Shown piece by piece: positions 44,371 to 53,638 of a stretch of DNA of 64,000 nt; positions within the stretch are counted from its first letter, which is position 1; the number at the start of each line of letters is the position of its first letter. A program made the position numbers and the translations under genes. The stretch spans positions 428,357 through 492,356 of the forward strand of contig CAVZSM010000017.1 of NCBI GenBank assembly GCA_963777905.1, given 5' to 3'. The notes below the pieces were generated by a model. The model had not been told where the DNA came from. It made no database searches and saw nothing but the letters and a program-made list of their open reading frames with translations. This DNA comes from Trebonia sp963777905. Its GTDB lineage: Bacteria; Actinomycetota; Actinomycetes; Streptosporangiales; Streptosporangiaceae.

Positions 44371-46187
44371 CGGTGGCCTCCCTGGACCTGGGACCGCGGC
44401 TGGGCCTGGGCCTGGGGGTGGGGGTGGGCCGCGCCGGCGGGCTGCACGAGGCCGGCCAGGAACCGGGAGCGCTGCCTGGTCTGTCCGGTGCCTGGCGCGC
44501 GCGCCGGCGCCCACGACAGCGCCAGGTGCCGCCGCGCCCTGGTGACCGCGACGTAGAGCAGCCGCCGTTCTTCCTCGATGGCCTCGGCCGTTCGCGCGTA
44601 CACGATCGGCATTATGCCCTCCACAAGACCGGGGAGCAGAACCGCGTCCCATTCGAGCCCCTTGGCCGCGTGCATCGTCGCCAGCGTGACCGCGCTCGCG
44701 ACGGGCGCGTGCCCGGTGTCGGCCCGCTGCGCCAGTTCGGCGGCGAAGTCGGCGAGCGATGCCTCGGGGCGCGCCGCGGCCAGGTCGTCGGCCAGCCCGG
44801 CCAGGGCGGCGAGCGACTCCCACTTGTCTCGCGCGGCGCCCCGGGCGGCGGGCGGCTCGGCGGTCAGCCCGGCGCTGGCGAGCACGTGCCGGACGGCGGC
44901 GCTGAGCCCGCCGCCGTCGAGCGCCTCCGCATCGGTGTCCGCGCCTTCCGCCCTGGCCGCGCCGCGCAGCAGCACCAGCGCCTTGCGTACCTCCGGCCGC
45001 TCGTAGAACCGCTCGGCGCCGCGCACCACGTACGCCACCTTGCCCGCAGCAAGCGCGTGCTCGAACCGCTCCAGCTGGGCGTTCATCCGGACCAGGATGG
45101 CGATCTCCTGCGGCGGCGTGCCCTGCGCGATCAGCAGCCCGGCCTCGGCGGCGACGCCCGCGGCTTCTGCCTCGTCGTCGGGGTACCTGGAGACCGACGG
45201 CTCAGGCCCCGGCGGCCGCTGCGCGACGAGCGCGACGTCACCGGCGCCCCCTGCGGTGCTGGCGGACCCGGCTGCGGCCAGCCGGTTCGCTATCGCGACG
45301 ACCTGCGGTGTCGAGCGGTAGTCGCGCACCAGCCGCACGACGGTGGCCGCCGGGTAGTCGCGGGCGAATGACCGCAGGTACGACGCGGTCGCGCCGGTGA
45401 ACGAGTAGATCGTCTGCTGCGGGTCGCCCACCACGCACAGTTCGTCGCGGCCGCCGAGCCACGCGTCCAGGAGCAGCTTCTGGAGCGGGTTCACGTCCTG
45501 GAACTCGTCGACGGTGAAGTACCTGAAGGCCGCGTGCACCTCACGTGCCGCGGCAGGCTCGCTGAACAAGATCGCCGCGGTCAGCTCGAGCACCGACTCG
45601 AAGTCGATGAGCTGCCGGTCCCGGCGCAGTTGCTCGTAGGCCTGGTACAGCCGGCCCACGACGTCGACGCCCGCCGCCGGGTTCCGGCCGGCCGTCGTGG
45701 CGGCGTGCACGTAGGAGTCCGGGTGGGTCTGGCACACCTTCGCCCACTCGATCTCCGTCACCGCGTCGGCCAGCACCGCGCCGTCCAGCCGCACGCCGAG
45801 GCCGGTCGCGGCCTCACGCAGCAGCGGCATCTTGGACTCCACCAGCTTCGGCGGCCGCCCGCCGATGAGCCGCGGCCAGAAGTAGGTGAGCTGCCGCAGT
45901 GCGGCCGCGTGGAACGTGCTCGCCCGCGCCGCCTCCGCGCCGCCGCCGAGGGCGCGCAGCCGTCCGCGCAGCTCACCGGCGGCGCGAACGGTGAAGGTCA
46001 GCGCGAGCACGTGCGCGGGGTTGACGATGCCGCCCCGTACCGCGTAGGCGATCCGGTAGGCCACCGCCCGCGTCTTCCCCGTGCCCGCGCCGGCCAGCAC
46101 GCAGACTGGCCCCCTGGTGGCCAGGGCCACCTCGCGCTGCTCGGGGTCCAGCGCGGCGAGCAGGTCGTCGGCGTCCATCCGTCTCAT
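44367..46187 (-). CDS. UvrD/PcrA-type SF1 DNA helicase
   Basis: A 606-residue ATP-dependent 3'-5' helicase for repair or recombination. Walker A is LAGAGTGKTRAV; motif Ia follows (LALTFTVRAAGELR); motif II is VDEFQDVNPLQ; motif III is CVVGDPQQTIYSFTGA; motif IV is VRLVRDYRST; motif V is TMHAAKGLEWDAVLL; motif VI is YVAVTRARRHL. No C-terminal HRDC domain is visible, though UvrD2 proteins often have one. Start ATG 46187 or 46178 (MDADDLL). Divergent from mycoredoxin, as in many actinobacteria. Confidence 0.92.
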   Translation of the reverse strand: MRRMDADDLLAALDPEQREVALATRGPVCVLAGAGTGKTRAVAYRIAYAVRGGIVNPAHVLALTFTVRAAGELRGRLRALGGGAEAARASTFHAAALRQLTYFWPRLIGGRPPKLVESKMPLLREAATGLGVRLDGAVLADAVTEIEWAKVCQTHPDSYVHAATTAGRNPAAGVDVVGRLYQAYEQLRRDRQLIDFESVLELTAAILFSEPAAAREVHAAFRYFTVDEFQDVNPLQKLLLDAWLGGRDELCVVGDPQQTIYSFTGATASYLRSFARDYPAATVVRLVRDYRSTPQVVAIANRLAAAGSASTAGGAGDVALVAQRPPGPEPSVSRYPDDEAEAAGVAAEAGLLIAQGTPPQEIAILVRMNAQLERFEHALAAGKVAYVVRGAERFYERPEVRKALVLLRGAARAEGADTDAEALDGGGLSAAVRHVLASAGLTAEPPAARGAARDKWESLAALAGLADDLAAARPEASLADFAAELAQRADTGHAPVASAVTLATMHAAKGLEWDAVLLPGLVEGIMPIVYARTAEAIEEERRLLYVAVTRARRHLALSWAPARAPGTGQTRQRSRFLAGLVQPAGAAHPHPQAQAQPRSQVQGGHR

Positions 46188-46308
46188 CCTGCCGCACACG
46201 GCCAGACCGGGCGAATGGGAAGGCGCAGACGGGAAAGGTTGTTGCATTGTGCCGGGACCGCCACGAATCGGGCGGTCTTCTTTTGGAAGCACGACAAGGA
46301 GGCATCCG

Positions 46309-46566
46309 GTGCCGCTCACGATGTACACCACACAGTGGTGCGGGTTCTGCAAGCGACTGAAGGCGCAGCTCAGTAGGGTCGGCGTGGAGATGAACGAGGT
46401 CGACATCGAGCGCGACCAGGCCGCGGCAGAGTTCGTGATGAGCGTCAACGGCGGCAACCAGACGGTGCCCACGCTGCTTTTCGCGGACGGCAGCACGATG
46501 GTCAACCCGTCCGCCGCGCAGGTGCAGGCCCGGCTGGCCGAGCTCGCGGAGGCTCAGGCTGGCTGA
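46309..46566 (+). CDS. Mycoredoxin (glutaredoxin-like)
   Basis: An 85-residue thioredoxin-fold oxidoreductase that uses mycothiol to reduce mixed disulfides. The active site is TTQWCGFCKRL (CxxC). The cis-Pro is in NQTVPTLLF. The start is GTG 46309, with AAGGAGG seven bases upstream; MYTTQW follows four residues later. Divergent from the helicase gene and followed by an ANTAR-domain gene. Confidence 0.93.
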   Translation: MPLTMYTTQWCGFCKRLKAQLSRVGVEMNEVDIERDQAAAEFVMSVNGGNQTVPTLLFADGSTMVNPSAAQVQARLAELAEAQAG

Positions 46567-46599
46567 GCAGGGACGTTTAGGAGGGGGAAGCAGGTAGGC

Positions 46600-47247
46600 A
46601 TGAGCGTTGATGGGGCAACTGGGCAGCACGGCAGAGACGACGATGTGGTCGTGCGCAAGGCTGACCGCGGTTGGGTGGTCGGCGGCGAGAACGTCTCCGA
46701 CCTGACCAGTGCCATCGTGCTCGCCGACCTGTTCGCGGCGGACCTGGCGGCGAACGACGACACCGCGGTGCTCGAAGCAGTCGACCGCAACGACGGATCG
46801 CGCCCCGAGCGCCCCGAGCGCCCCAACGGATCGCAGCACGCCGCGCCGCGGCACGATGCGGCGCGGCAGCGAGACGGGCGGCGCGGCACGCCAGGCCGGC
46901 ATGCGGCGCGGCCCTCGGGAAACGACGGAGCGGAGGCCGACGAGGCGTCACGCCTCGCGGTGACGGTGGCGCAGCTGGAGCACGCCCTGGCGTCGCGGGT
47001 CGGGGTGGAGCAGGCCATCGGCGTGCTCGCCGAACGGCACAGGCTCCGCCCCAGGGAGGCCTTCGACCTGCTGCGCGGCGCGGCGCGGTCGCGCGGGCAG
47101 CGCATCCCCGACATCGCGCAGGACGTGGTGGCCAGCACCGCGAACCCGCTGCTGCGGCTGCCCGACGAACTGGCCAGGAAGCTGCCAGACCAGCGGCCGC
47201 GCGGCCGGTCGCTGCGCCGCGGCCCCAAGCCTGCCGAGCAGTTCTAA
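46600..47247 (+). CDS. ANTAR-domain RNA-binding protein
   Basis: A 215-residue protein. Residues 125-180 match the ANTAR three-helix RNA-binding domain: LEHALASRVGVEQAIGVLAERHRLRPREAFDLLRGAARSRGQRI (quoted in pieces: RVGVEQAIGVLAERH and AFDLLRGAARSRGQ). A small N-terminal domain (VVVRKADRGWVVGGENVSDL) and an Arg/Pro/Asp-rich linker precede it. ANTAR proteins bind dual hairpins to prevent transcription termination. No GAF or receiver domain is visible, so the signal input is unclear. The stop overlaps the convergent SGNH gene by four bases. Confidence 0.86.
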   Translation: MSVDGATGQHGRDDDVVVRKADRGWVVGGENVSDLTSAIVLADLFAADLAANDDTAVLEAVDRNDGSRPERPERPNGSQHAAPRHDAARQRDGRRGTPGRHAARPSGNDGAEADEASRLAVTVAQLEHALASRVGVEQAIGVLAERHRLRPREAFDLLRGAARSRGQRIPDIAQDVVASTANPLLRLPDELARKLPDQRPRGRSLRRGPKPAEQF

Positions 47248-48212
47248 CCGCGGATAGCCGCGAGAACCGCGGCGGCCATGACGGCCTGGCCGCGGGCGTT
47301 CGGGTGGAAGGGATAGGCGAGCGACGTCGGAACCAGGCCTTCCACGTCCTTGACGCTCGCGCTCTGGCAGAAGTCGTGCCCGATGGTCGGCGTGTACGTG
47401 TCCACGAACGTGGCGCCCGCCGCCCTGGCGTCGCCCGCCAGCATGGAGTTGAGCAGTAGCTCGGTGGAGCGCAGGTAGGCGATGTCCCCATTGGTGATCG
47501 GCACCGCCGGCCAGCAGCCGCCGCGCTGCGGGAACAGGTCGGGGTAGCCGACCACGAGGACCCGCGCTCGCGGCGCCCTGGCGCGGATGGCGGCGAGCAC
47601 AGCGGTGAACTTCTCCGTCTCGGCGATGACCCTGGCCGCGAGCTGATCGGTGCCGCCGCTGGTGAAGTGCCGTTCGCACGGGCTGCCGAACAGATCGGTG
47701 ACGCTCAGCTCCATGCAGGTGTCGAGCGTGGACCAGAATCCCAGGTCATCACCGCTGAGCGTGAGCATGACCACGGAGTCGCCGGAGGCGAGCGCGTTCA
47801 GCTGCGGCGGATTGGTGCCCAAGTTGGTCTGCTGCGCGCTGGTCATGTACTGCACGCCGGCGCCGCCGCACGCCGCGTCCACAAGGGGCGCCTTCAGCGC
47901 GCTCGCCACCAGCACCGGGTACGCCTTGGTGGACCGCGTGCAGCCGAGCGGCTTGGCCGTCAGGTCCAGCGGGATCAGGTCACCCGCGGTGTAGGAGTCG
48001 CCGAGCGCGACGATCGGGCCCGTGGCCACGGCCGACGTCGCGGTCTCCGCCGCCGCGTCCTGAACCGTGGCCCTGACCTGGGCTTTCGCCACGGTGTGAG
48101 CCGCCGCTACCGGGACTGCCGGTGCGGCTGTGGCCGACAGGCCTACCAGCGCCGCCGCGATCACTGTCACGGCCCCCACCCCAGCCAAGCCGACCCGCTT
48201 TCGACTCCACAC
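47244..48212 (-). CDS. Secreted SGNH/GDSL-family hydrolase
   Basis: A 322-residue exported esterase/lipase-like hydrolase. N-terminal signal peptide: WSRKRVGLAGVGAVTVIAAALVG, cleaved near TAAPAVPVAA. SGNH blocks: VALGDSYTAGD (catalytic Ser), CGGAGV (Gly), LSGDDLGFW (here Asp in place of Asn) and LAYPFHPNARGQ (catalytic Asp/His region). Cysteines may form disulfides outside the cell. GTG 48212 is preferred; a longer frame to 48272 adds a second hydrophobic stretch and lacks a ribosome site. Substrate unknown. Confidence 0.87.
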   Translation of the reverse strand: MWSRKRVGLAGVGAVTVIAAALVGLSATAAPAVPVAAAHTVAKAQVRATVQDAAAETATSAVATGPIVALGDSYTAGDLIPLDLTAKPLGCTRSTKAYPVLVASALKAPLVDAACGGAGVQYMTSAQQTNLGTNPPQLNALASGDSVVMLTLSGDDLGFWSTLDTCMELSVTDLFGSPCERHFTSGGTDQLAARVIAETEKFTAVLAAIRARAPRARVLVVGYPDLFPQRGGCWPAVPITNGDIAYLRSTELLLNSMLAGDARAAGATFVDTYTPTIGHDFCQSASVKDVEGLVPTSLAYPFHPNARGQAVMAAAVLAAIRG

Positions 48213-48554
48213 AGTGACGCCTTTCACGCAGAGCGTTAGTAGCGAGAAGCGTAACATCCCAGGGAACCCCACGAGGGTACATAGAACTCAAAACGGAAGA
48301 TTTACACGGTAGCTGGTCTCAAAGATAACATTCCACTCCTTCAATCACACCCGCCTCGCTAGGCGCGCAAATACGGGGCTCTCCACCCTGGAAAAACATT
48401 TGGCACGCAAAGGCCAGGCCATGGGATCATCCACTCATCGTTCACCGCGCCTCGCGGTGAGCCGTGGGGTAACACCCCGCGGTAGATCGGACGCATCGGC
48501 TCGGCCGGGGCGAATGATCTGCTGCGGGGCGCCGTCAAGCAGGAGACGGACCTC
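48213..48554. other. Gap between the SGNH and PhyH genes with two hairpins
   Basis: A 342-base divergent intergenic region that must hold two promoters. Upstream of the PhyH gene lie two adjacent hairpins: TCACCGC/GCGGTGA (48442-48460) and CCGTGGGGT/ACCCCGCGG (48462-48482), 70-110 bases before the ATG. No gene is seen. Confidence 0.55.
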
Positions 48555-49386
48555 ATGGGCTCACAACTCACCACCCTTGCTTCGTCAGACATCCACCGCT
48601 TCGAACGCGACGGCTACGTCGTGGTCAGCCAGGCGTTCTCGCCCGCCGACGCCCTCGCCATGGAGCGGCGATGGTGGTCGGAGCTGGAAGGCACGCACGG
48701 CGTACGTCGCGACGACCGAACCAGCTGGCGCCAGATCCCTGGCGACCTGAAAGCCGCCAAGCGTGATCCGATCCAGGCCAGGATCCTGACCGGGCAGGTA
48801 CGCGGCGTCTTCGATGACCTGCTCGGCAAGGCCGCCTGGTCACCGCCGAGAGACTGGGGCCGTGCCATCGTCACCTTTCCCGAGCCGGGCGCCTGGGAGG
48901 TGCCGACCAGGCTTTGGCACTGGGACAATTTCTGTGACCTGCACATCGATCAGCCGACGGGCGCTATTCGTGGTCAGCTTCATCGGTTCGGTCGCGCCGC
49001 GAAGCGGTGGAACCCTGATCCTTTCCGGGTCACCTCGTCTGCTGATCCAGCAGGAACGCCGGATTCCCGCGAGCCAGCGGGGCGGCTCGGGCACCAGCCT
49101 CTGGGAACGGTTCCACCGCTCACACCCGTGGCTCATGGCGCTCACGGGACGAGCGCCGTCACCCGCCGACCGGACCGCCGCTTTCATGGAGGGGGAAACC
49201 ATCGTCGAAGACGTGCCCCTCCGTGTGGTCGAATTGACCGGCGAGCCGGGGGACATGGTCTTCTGCCATCCCGTCATCGTCCACTGCCGCGCTCAGAACC
49301 GCGGCGCGCGACCGCGCTTCATGCGGATCAAGCAGCAGCTTCTTACCAACGAAGGTCGCAAGCTGCGAAGCCAAGAACACACCTAG
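48555..49386 (+). pseudogene. Phytanoyl-CoA dioxygenase family gene, frameshifted
   Basis: Non-haem iron, 2-oxoglutarate-dependent dioxygenase of the PhyH family. Frame one has FERDGYVVVSQAFSPADALA and RLWHWDNFCDLHIDQPT. Frame two has ALFVVSFIGSVAPRSGGTLIL, SWERFHRSHPWL-like (LWERFHRSHPWLMAL) and GDMVFCHPVIVHC, ending ARPRFMRIKQQLL. One extra G in the GGG at 48959-48961 explains the break; corrected length is about 276 residues, normal for the family. Ribosome site AGGAGA precedes the ATG by eight bases. Substrate is unknown. The frame break could be real decay or a sequence error; the rest of the gene is well preserved, so decay would be recent. Confidence 0.78.
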
Positions 49387-49406
49387 CGCCCGGCAGGGCA
49401 AGTCCA

Positions 49407-49425
49407 CGATCGGCACACCCGATCG
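49407..49425. terminator. Short two-way hairpin between convergent genes
   Basis: CGATCGG (49407-49413) and CCGATCG (49419-49425), five-base loop, between the PhyH stop and the stop of the secretion operon. Confidence 0.45.
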
Positions 49426-49427
49426 AG

Positions 49428-50537
49428 CTACCCGCGGGCCGAATTGCCGAGGTTCAGGCCGGGCTGGGCCCACGGCCGGGCGAAGCCGACGACCTGCGAA
49501 AGGCCCGGCTGCGACGTCGGCGAGCCGAACGTGGAAATCCGGATGGGGAACCCGGTCGCGTACGCCTCGATCATCTTGTCGTGGCCGATCACCAGGCCGA
49601 CGTGTCCCGGCGAGGTCGGCGTGCCGTCTGCCCCGGCGAAGAAAACCAGGTCACCCGGCTCGACATTGCCGGCGGGCACGTGCGGCAACTGTGCCCACTG
49701 GTCCTCTGACGTACGCGGGATGTTGATGCCGGCCGCCCGGTAGGCCATCATGACCAGCCCCGAGCAGTCGAACGCGTCCGGCCCGGTGCCGCCCCACAGG
49801 TACGGCTTGCCCAGCTGGGCCTGCGCGAAGTTGATCACGGTGGCGACGGCCGCGTTGGGCGTGATCAGGGAGTCGAGCGTTCCGGTGCCGATGCACGCGG
49901 CCGAGGTCGCACTGGACGCCGAGTTCGGGCTGGTCGCGCTGACCGTGAACCCGCCGCTCGCGTAGGTCGAGGCCCAGCCGAGCACCGCCGTCACGTACGA
50001 GTCCAGGTGGTTGTACGCGAAGATCGCGCTCTGGACGTTGGTCTGCACGCCGTGCGCGATCAGGTACTTCGCCGCGCCAGCGATCGCGTCTGCCGGGTCG
50101 TACACGGACGCTGGCGGCTTGCCGTCCTCGACGGTGGCCAGCGCACTCCACTGGTCGCCCGCGGCGCCTTCGATGCCGATCTGCATCGGCCCGGCCGCGC
50201 CGAACGCATTGGCGCCGCTCGTCACGCCGGGCAGTGTGGTCCGCCCGTGGTCGCTCTCGACCTTCCCGATGCCGGCCAGGACCGTCCACGGCACGCCGTA
50301 CTGCTGCCCGACCTTGCGATACCACGTCAGGTAGTTGGCCGGGATGGAGTTCGCCGCCGCTGAGCTGACCCCGGGCTGCGAGACGGTGCCTGAAGACCCG
50401 GCCACGCAGCCGCCGGCGCCGCCGCCCGAGAACAGCATGCTGCTGCCGCCGAGAACCATCATCGGTACGGCGAGCAGGCAGAGCAGGAGTGCGACGACGC
50501 CGCCGATGGCGATGGCGCCGATGACCCGGGGGTTCAC
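49428..50537 (-). CDS. Two-domain wall hydrolase: SLT-like plus NlpC/P60 (CwlT-like)
   Basis: A 369-residue envelope hydrolase. Signal/anchor: GAIAIGGVVALLLCLLAVPMMVL. Lytic transglycosylase-like domain: YLTWYRKVGQQYGVPWTVLA, then GKVESDHG (catalytic Glu) and AAGPMQIG. NlpC/P60 endopeptidase domain: FDCSGLVMMAYRAAGI (catalytic Cys) and SPGHVGLVIG (His). The same pair of activities occurs in CwlT of integrative conjugative elements, where it opens the wall for the DNA-transfer channel. It is the last gene of the eight-gene operon; start overlaps the upstream gene stop by four bases. Confidence 0.9.
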   Translation of the reverse strand: MNPRVIGAIAIGGVVALLLCLLAVPMMVLGGSSMLFSGGGAGGCVAGSSGTVSQPGVSSAAANSIPANYLTWYRKVGQQYGVPWTVLAGIGKVESDHGRTTLPGVTSGANAFGAAGPMQIGIEGAAGDQWSALATVEDGKPPASVYDPADAIAGAAKYLIAHGVQTNVQSAIFAYNHLDSYVTAVLGWASTYASGGFTVSATSPNSASSATSAACIGTGTLDSLITPNAAVATVINFAQAQLGKPYLWGGTGPDAFDCSGLVMMAYRAAGINIPRTSEDQWAQLPHVPAGNVEPGDLVFFAGADGTPTSPGHVGLVIGHDKMIEAYATGFPIRISTFGSPTSQPGLSQVVGFARPWAQPGLNLGNSARG

Positions 50538-51151
50538 TGGTTACCCGCCCCGGCGAGCTCAACGTCGTTGACCTGCCAGCTGGTCGCGTTGGAGACGACC
50601 GTGACCGCGTACTGCTTCGTGCTGTTCGAGGTGCCCGACGTGGTGGCCAGCCGCTGTGCGATGTTGACCACGAACGTGATCGACCCGGTGCCGAACGACC
50701 GGATCGAGGCGATCCCGCCGCTGCTCGTGGAGATCTGCTTCTGCGCGCTCCGCAGCGCGGCGACGCCCGGCGTGGCGTAGCTGTTCTGCAGTGACGCCGC
50801 GAAGTTGGTGGTCACCAGGCCGTTCATCTTGGCGACGTAGGCCTGCGCGGGCTCGGTGTACGACCAGTTCTCATAGTCGGCGGCGAAGGCGACGGTCGCC
50901 CGCGACGCAGCGGTGAGATCTTGCTGGGTGAACGGCAGCCACTGGTAGATGTCCACCCCGCCGCCGCCGCCGATCGTGGTAGCCGGCGCGGCCGCGGGTG
51001 TGCTGGTGGCGGGCGCCGCGCTCGCGGACGGGCGGGCGGGCGGTGGCGCGGCCGTCCGGTGGCGGCTGCCGAGCAGGAAGATGCCGAGCCCGCCGAGGGC
51101 GAGCACTACGACGACGAACAGCAGACGCTGCTGCCCGCGGGACAGTTCCAT
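50534..51151 (-). CDS. Membrane protein, VirB8/TcpC-like NTF2-type extracytoplasmic domain
   Basis: A 205-residue bitopic protein. One N-terminal helix (RLLFVVVVLALGGLGIFLLG), an Ala/Pro/Thr linker, then an extracytoplasmic domain with AFAADYENWSYTEPAQAYVAKMNGLVT and ITFVVNIAQRLATTSG. The layout (short tail, one helix, mixed alpha/beta domain) fits VirB8-type scaffold proteins in type IV systems; the match is by architecture, not by a signature. Starts 12 bases after the corrected end of the upstream gene. Confidence 0.68.
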   Translation of the reverse strand: MELSRGQQRLLFVVVVLALGGLGIFLLGSRHRTAAPPPARPSASAAPATSTPAAAPATTIGGGGGVDIYQWLPFTQQDLTAASRATVAFAADYENWSYTEPAQAYVAKMNGLVTTNFAASLQNSYATPGVAALRSAQKQISTSSGGIASIRSFGTGSITFVVNIAQRLATTSGTSNSTKQYAVTVVSNATSWQVNDVELAGAGNQ

Positions 51152-51163
51152 GGCGCGGCCCCG

Positions 51164-53612
51164 CTACTTGTCCCGGCGTCTCGGCCGCAGCCAGAACGGC
51201 ATCGGCGAAGACCTTTCCGTCGCCGGCGGTGCCGCTCCCGATTCGTCCGAACGTACCGTGCCGCCTCCGGAGAACCACCCGTTCCCGCCCGCGGGGCGGG
51301 ACGCGGACCCGGCACCGCCTGACGCGTTCCGCCGGACCGGCGGCTGGGCCGTGCCCCGGACGGGGGTGCCTGAGGTCGTTGCCATTGCCGTTGCCTGATG
51401 GCCGGGGTGCCCGGGGTGGCGGAGCGGACCTGCCGCCGACCGTGCCGCCCCTGGCCGTTGAGCCGCGGGCCCAGCCCGCCGACGTGCCGGCCGGAGTGGA
51501 CCCGCCGCGCGGGGGCAGCGGCAACGGCGGGGCCGTCCGGCTGGCGCCGCCGCCGGCCTCCGGCCACTGCTTGCTCCTGCCGTTGGCGGGGCCGCCTCCG
51601 CCGCCCGCACCGCCCCCGCCGCCCGCGGTCGCGTCCGCGTGGTCACCGTTCGCGGGCGGCGCGCCGTCGGGCCGCAGCCGCGGCGCGGCGTGGCCGTCCG
51701 CCGCCTGGGCGCCGCCGCCCGGCACCCTGACGTTCCCGACGCCTGGACCGCCCCCGGTCCCGGTCCCGGTCGCGTCGTCGCCACCGCCACCCGCCGTCGC
51801 CGCCGCGGCAGCTGCCGCTCCGGCGGCGCCCCCGGTCGCGGCGGCCGCTGCCGGATTGCGCCGCGCCCAGCGGGCGGCCCGGTAGGCCCCGACTGTAGGC
51901 ACCGCGGCACCCGCCGCGTTCGCGGACGCCCGGCGGAATCCGGTGCTGGCCTCGCGCCAGCTGTACTCGGCGCGTTCCGTGGAGCCGATGACGCCGTAGC
52001 CGACCGAGGAGAACAGGTGCTGGAACGGCTTGCGGTAGATGAACACCGCGACGGTGACCAGCGCGATCATCATGATCTTGAGCCCCCAGGGCAGGGCCTG
52101 GTCGGTGGTGCCCATGATCAGCGAGTAGCAGTACAGCAGGACGCTCAGCACCAGCGCGATCGCGACCTGTTTCATCAGTACGCCGACGAGCATCTCGAAC
52201 CAGCGGATCGCGATCACCCGTCCGAACCCTGGATGCACGCCGACTATCAGGAAGAACGGCCCGGCGACGAGCAACAGCAAGAAGCCGAGTTTCAAGAGGA
52301 TCAGGGTGAGCGCGATCAGCAGCACGAGCAGGCCCGCCGCGAGCGCGGCGAACAGCGCCTCGAACCCGATCTCGAGCCGCGTCGTCCACTGTTTTCCCTG
52401 GAATAGCGGGTAGACGGCGGGATAGTTCGCCTGCAGCTTCTGGGCGATGCCGGTATAGGTGTCCTGTTTGGCCGTGATCAGCGCCTGGGTGGGATGCTCG
52501 TTGGCGGCGATCGCCTGCGACCACAGCAGCTGCCTGCCGAACTGGTTCACCACGTTCGTGGTGGCGCCCACCGAGTTCGGCGGCGCCCACTGCGTGGTGC
52601 CGAGCTCGCCGTCCAGCCAGGGCTTGCAGACCAGGACCGACCACAGCTCATTCGCGTTCTCGTCGACCAGCCCGTTCCCCGAGGTGAACGCGTAGCTGGC
52701 GGTCACGCTCTGCGGGTCGGTGGAGGTGACGGGCAGGCAGTTGCTGGCGGCGGGCGCCGGCAGGTCCGAGAACGCGGTGTTCAGCACCTGCGTGACGCCG
52801 TTGGACACGGTGGTGCCGATACCGGTGAAGTCGCCGGGGCGGCCGATCAGCCAGACCGCGGCGGCGCAGGCGAGGACCATCCATATCGTGCCCTCGATGG
52901 TCCTGGTGGCGCGCTTGCGGATGAGCCCTTGCCAGGCCAGCCAGACCGCGCCGAGGAGTACGACCGGCGCGAGGAACGGGTAGTAGATCGCCTTGCCGAG
53001 CGCGGTGATCAGCGTGTTCACCGCGCTCTGCAGCCAGGTCAGGATGCCGTTCCCTGCCGCGGTCTGGTAGATGGTGATCGTGGCCCGGTCTAGCGATTTG
53101 GCCATGTCGAAGACCATGCCGGCGACGTTGTTGCCGATCAGCGAGGTCATGTCGGAACATTGCAGGCCGGTCGCCGCCCAGTACTGCCCGGCGATGCCGT
53201 AGTTGTCGTACAGCGTCTTGCCGCCGGTCTGCCCGCCGGGAGTCGCGATCAAAGAGTCGACGCCCGAGGAGGCCTGCTCGGGCTCTGGCACCGACGGGGT
53301 GCAGATGTTGTTCAGGTCCCCGACTACGCCGGAGGAGCCCCCCGTGCACAGGCCGAGCAGCCCGCCGATGTCGCCGATGCCCGGTACCGCGCAGACCCCT
53401 GTCGCCATGGACGCGTCGGGGGCGGCAGGCACGGCCGGCGCAGAGTGCGCGACGGGCTGGGAATGCGCGGCCGGCTGCACAGGCGCGGTGGTCGCCGCTG
53501 ACGCCGGGCGGGCGAGGAAGAGGCCGCCGAGCACGATCACGAGGATCGCGCCCGCCAGCCCCAGCACTTTGCCGGGGATTCGGCGGCTGGCGGGCGGTTG
53601 GGGTTCAGCCAT
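51164..53612 (-). CDS. Multi-pass membrane protein, VirB6/TrbL-like, with a 3' frame break
   Basis: Up to about 815 residues after correction. A signal peptide (GKVLGLAGAILVIVLGGLFLARPASA) and a secreted N-terminal region precede at least seven membrane helices (for example FEALFAALAAGLLVLLIALTLILLK and MKQVAIALVLSVLLYCYSLI), as in VirB6/TrbL channel components. The C-terminal third is Gly/Ala/Pro-rich. Without correction the frame runs on to 50871 through an Arg-rich tail that overlaps the next gene. A one-base shift near 51375-51385 leads to the plausible end PFWLRPRRRDK at 51164. Confidence 0.75.
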
Positions 53613-53638
53613 CGGGAGGGCTCCTGGGGGCGGCGGTT

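Noticed and set aside
50871..51163. C-terminal extension of the VirB6-like protein
   Set aside because: The extension is Arg-rich and antisense-like in composition and overlaps the next gene by 281 bases; a frame break explains it better.
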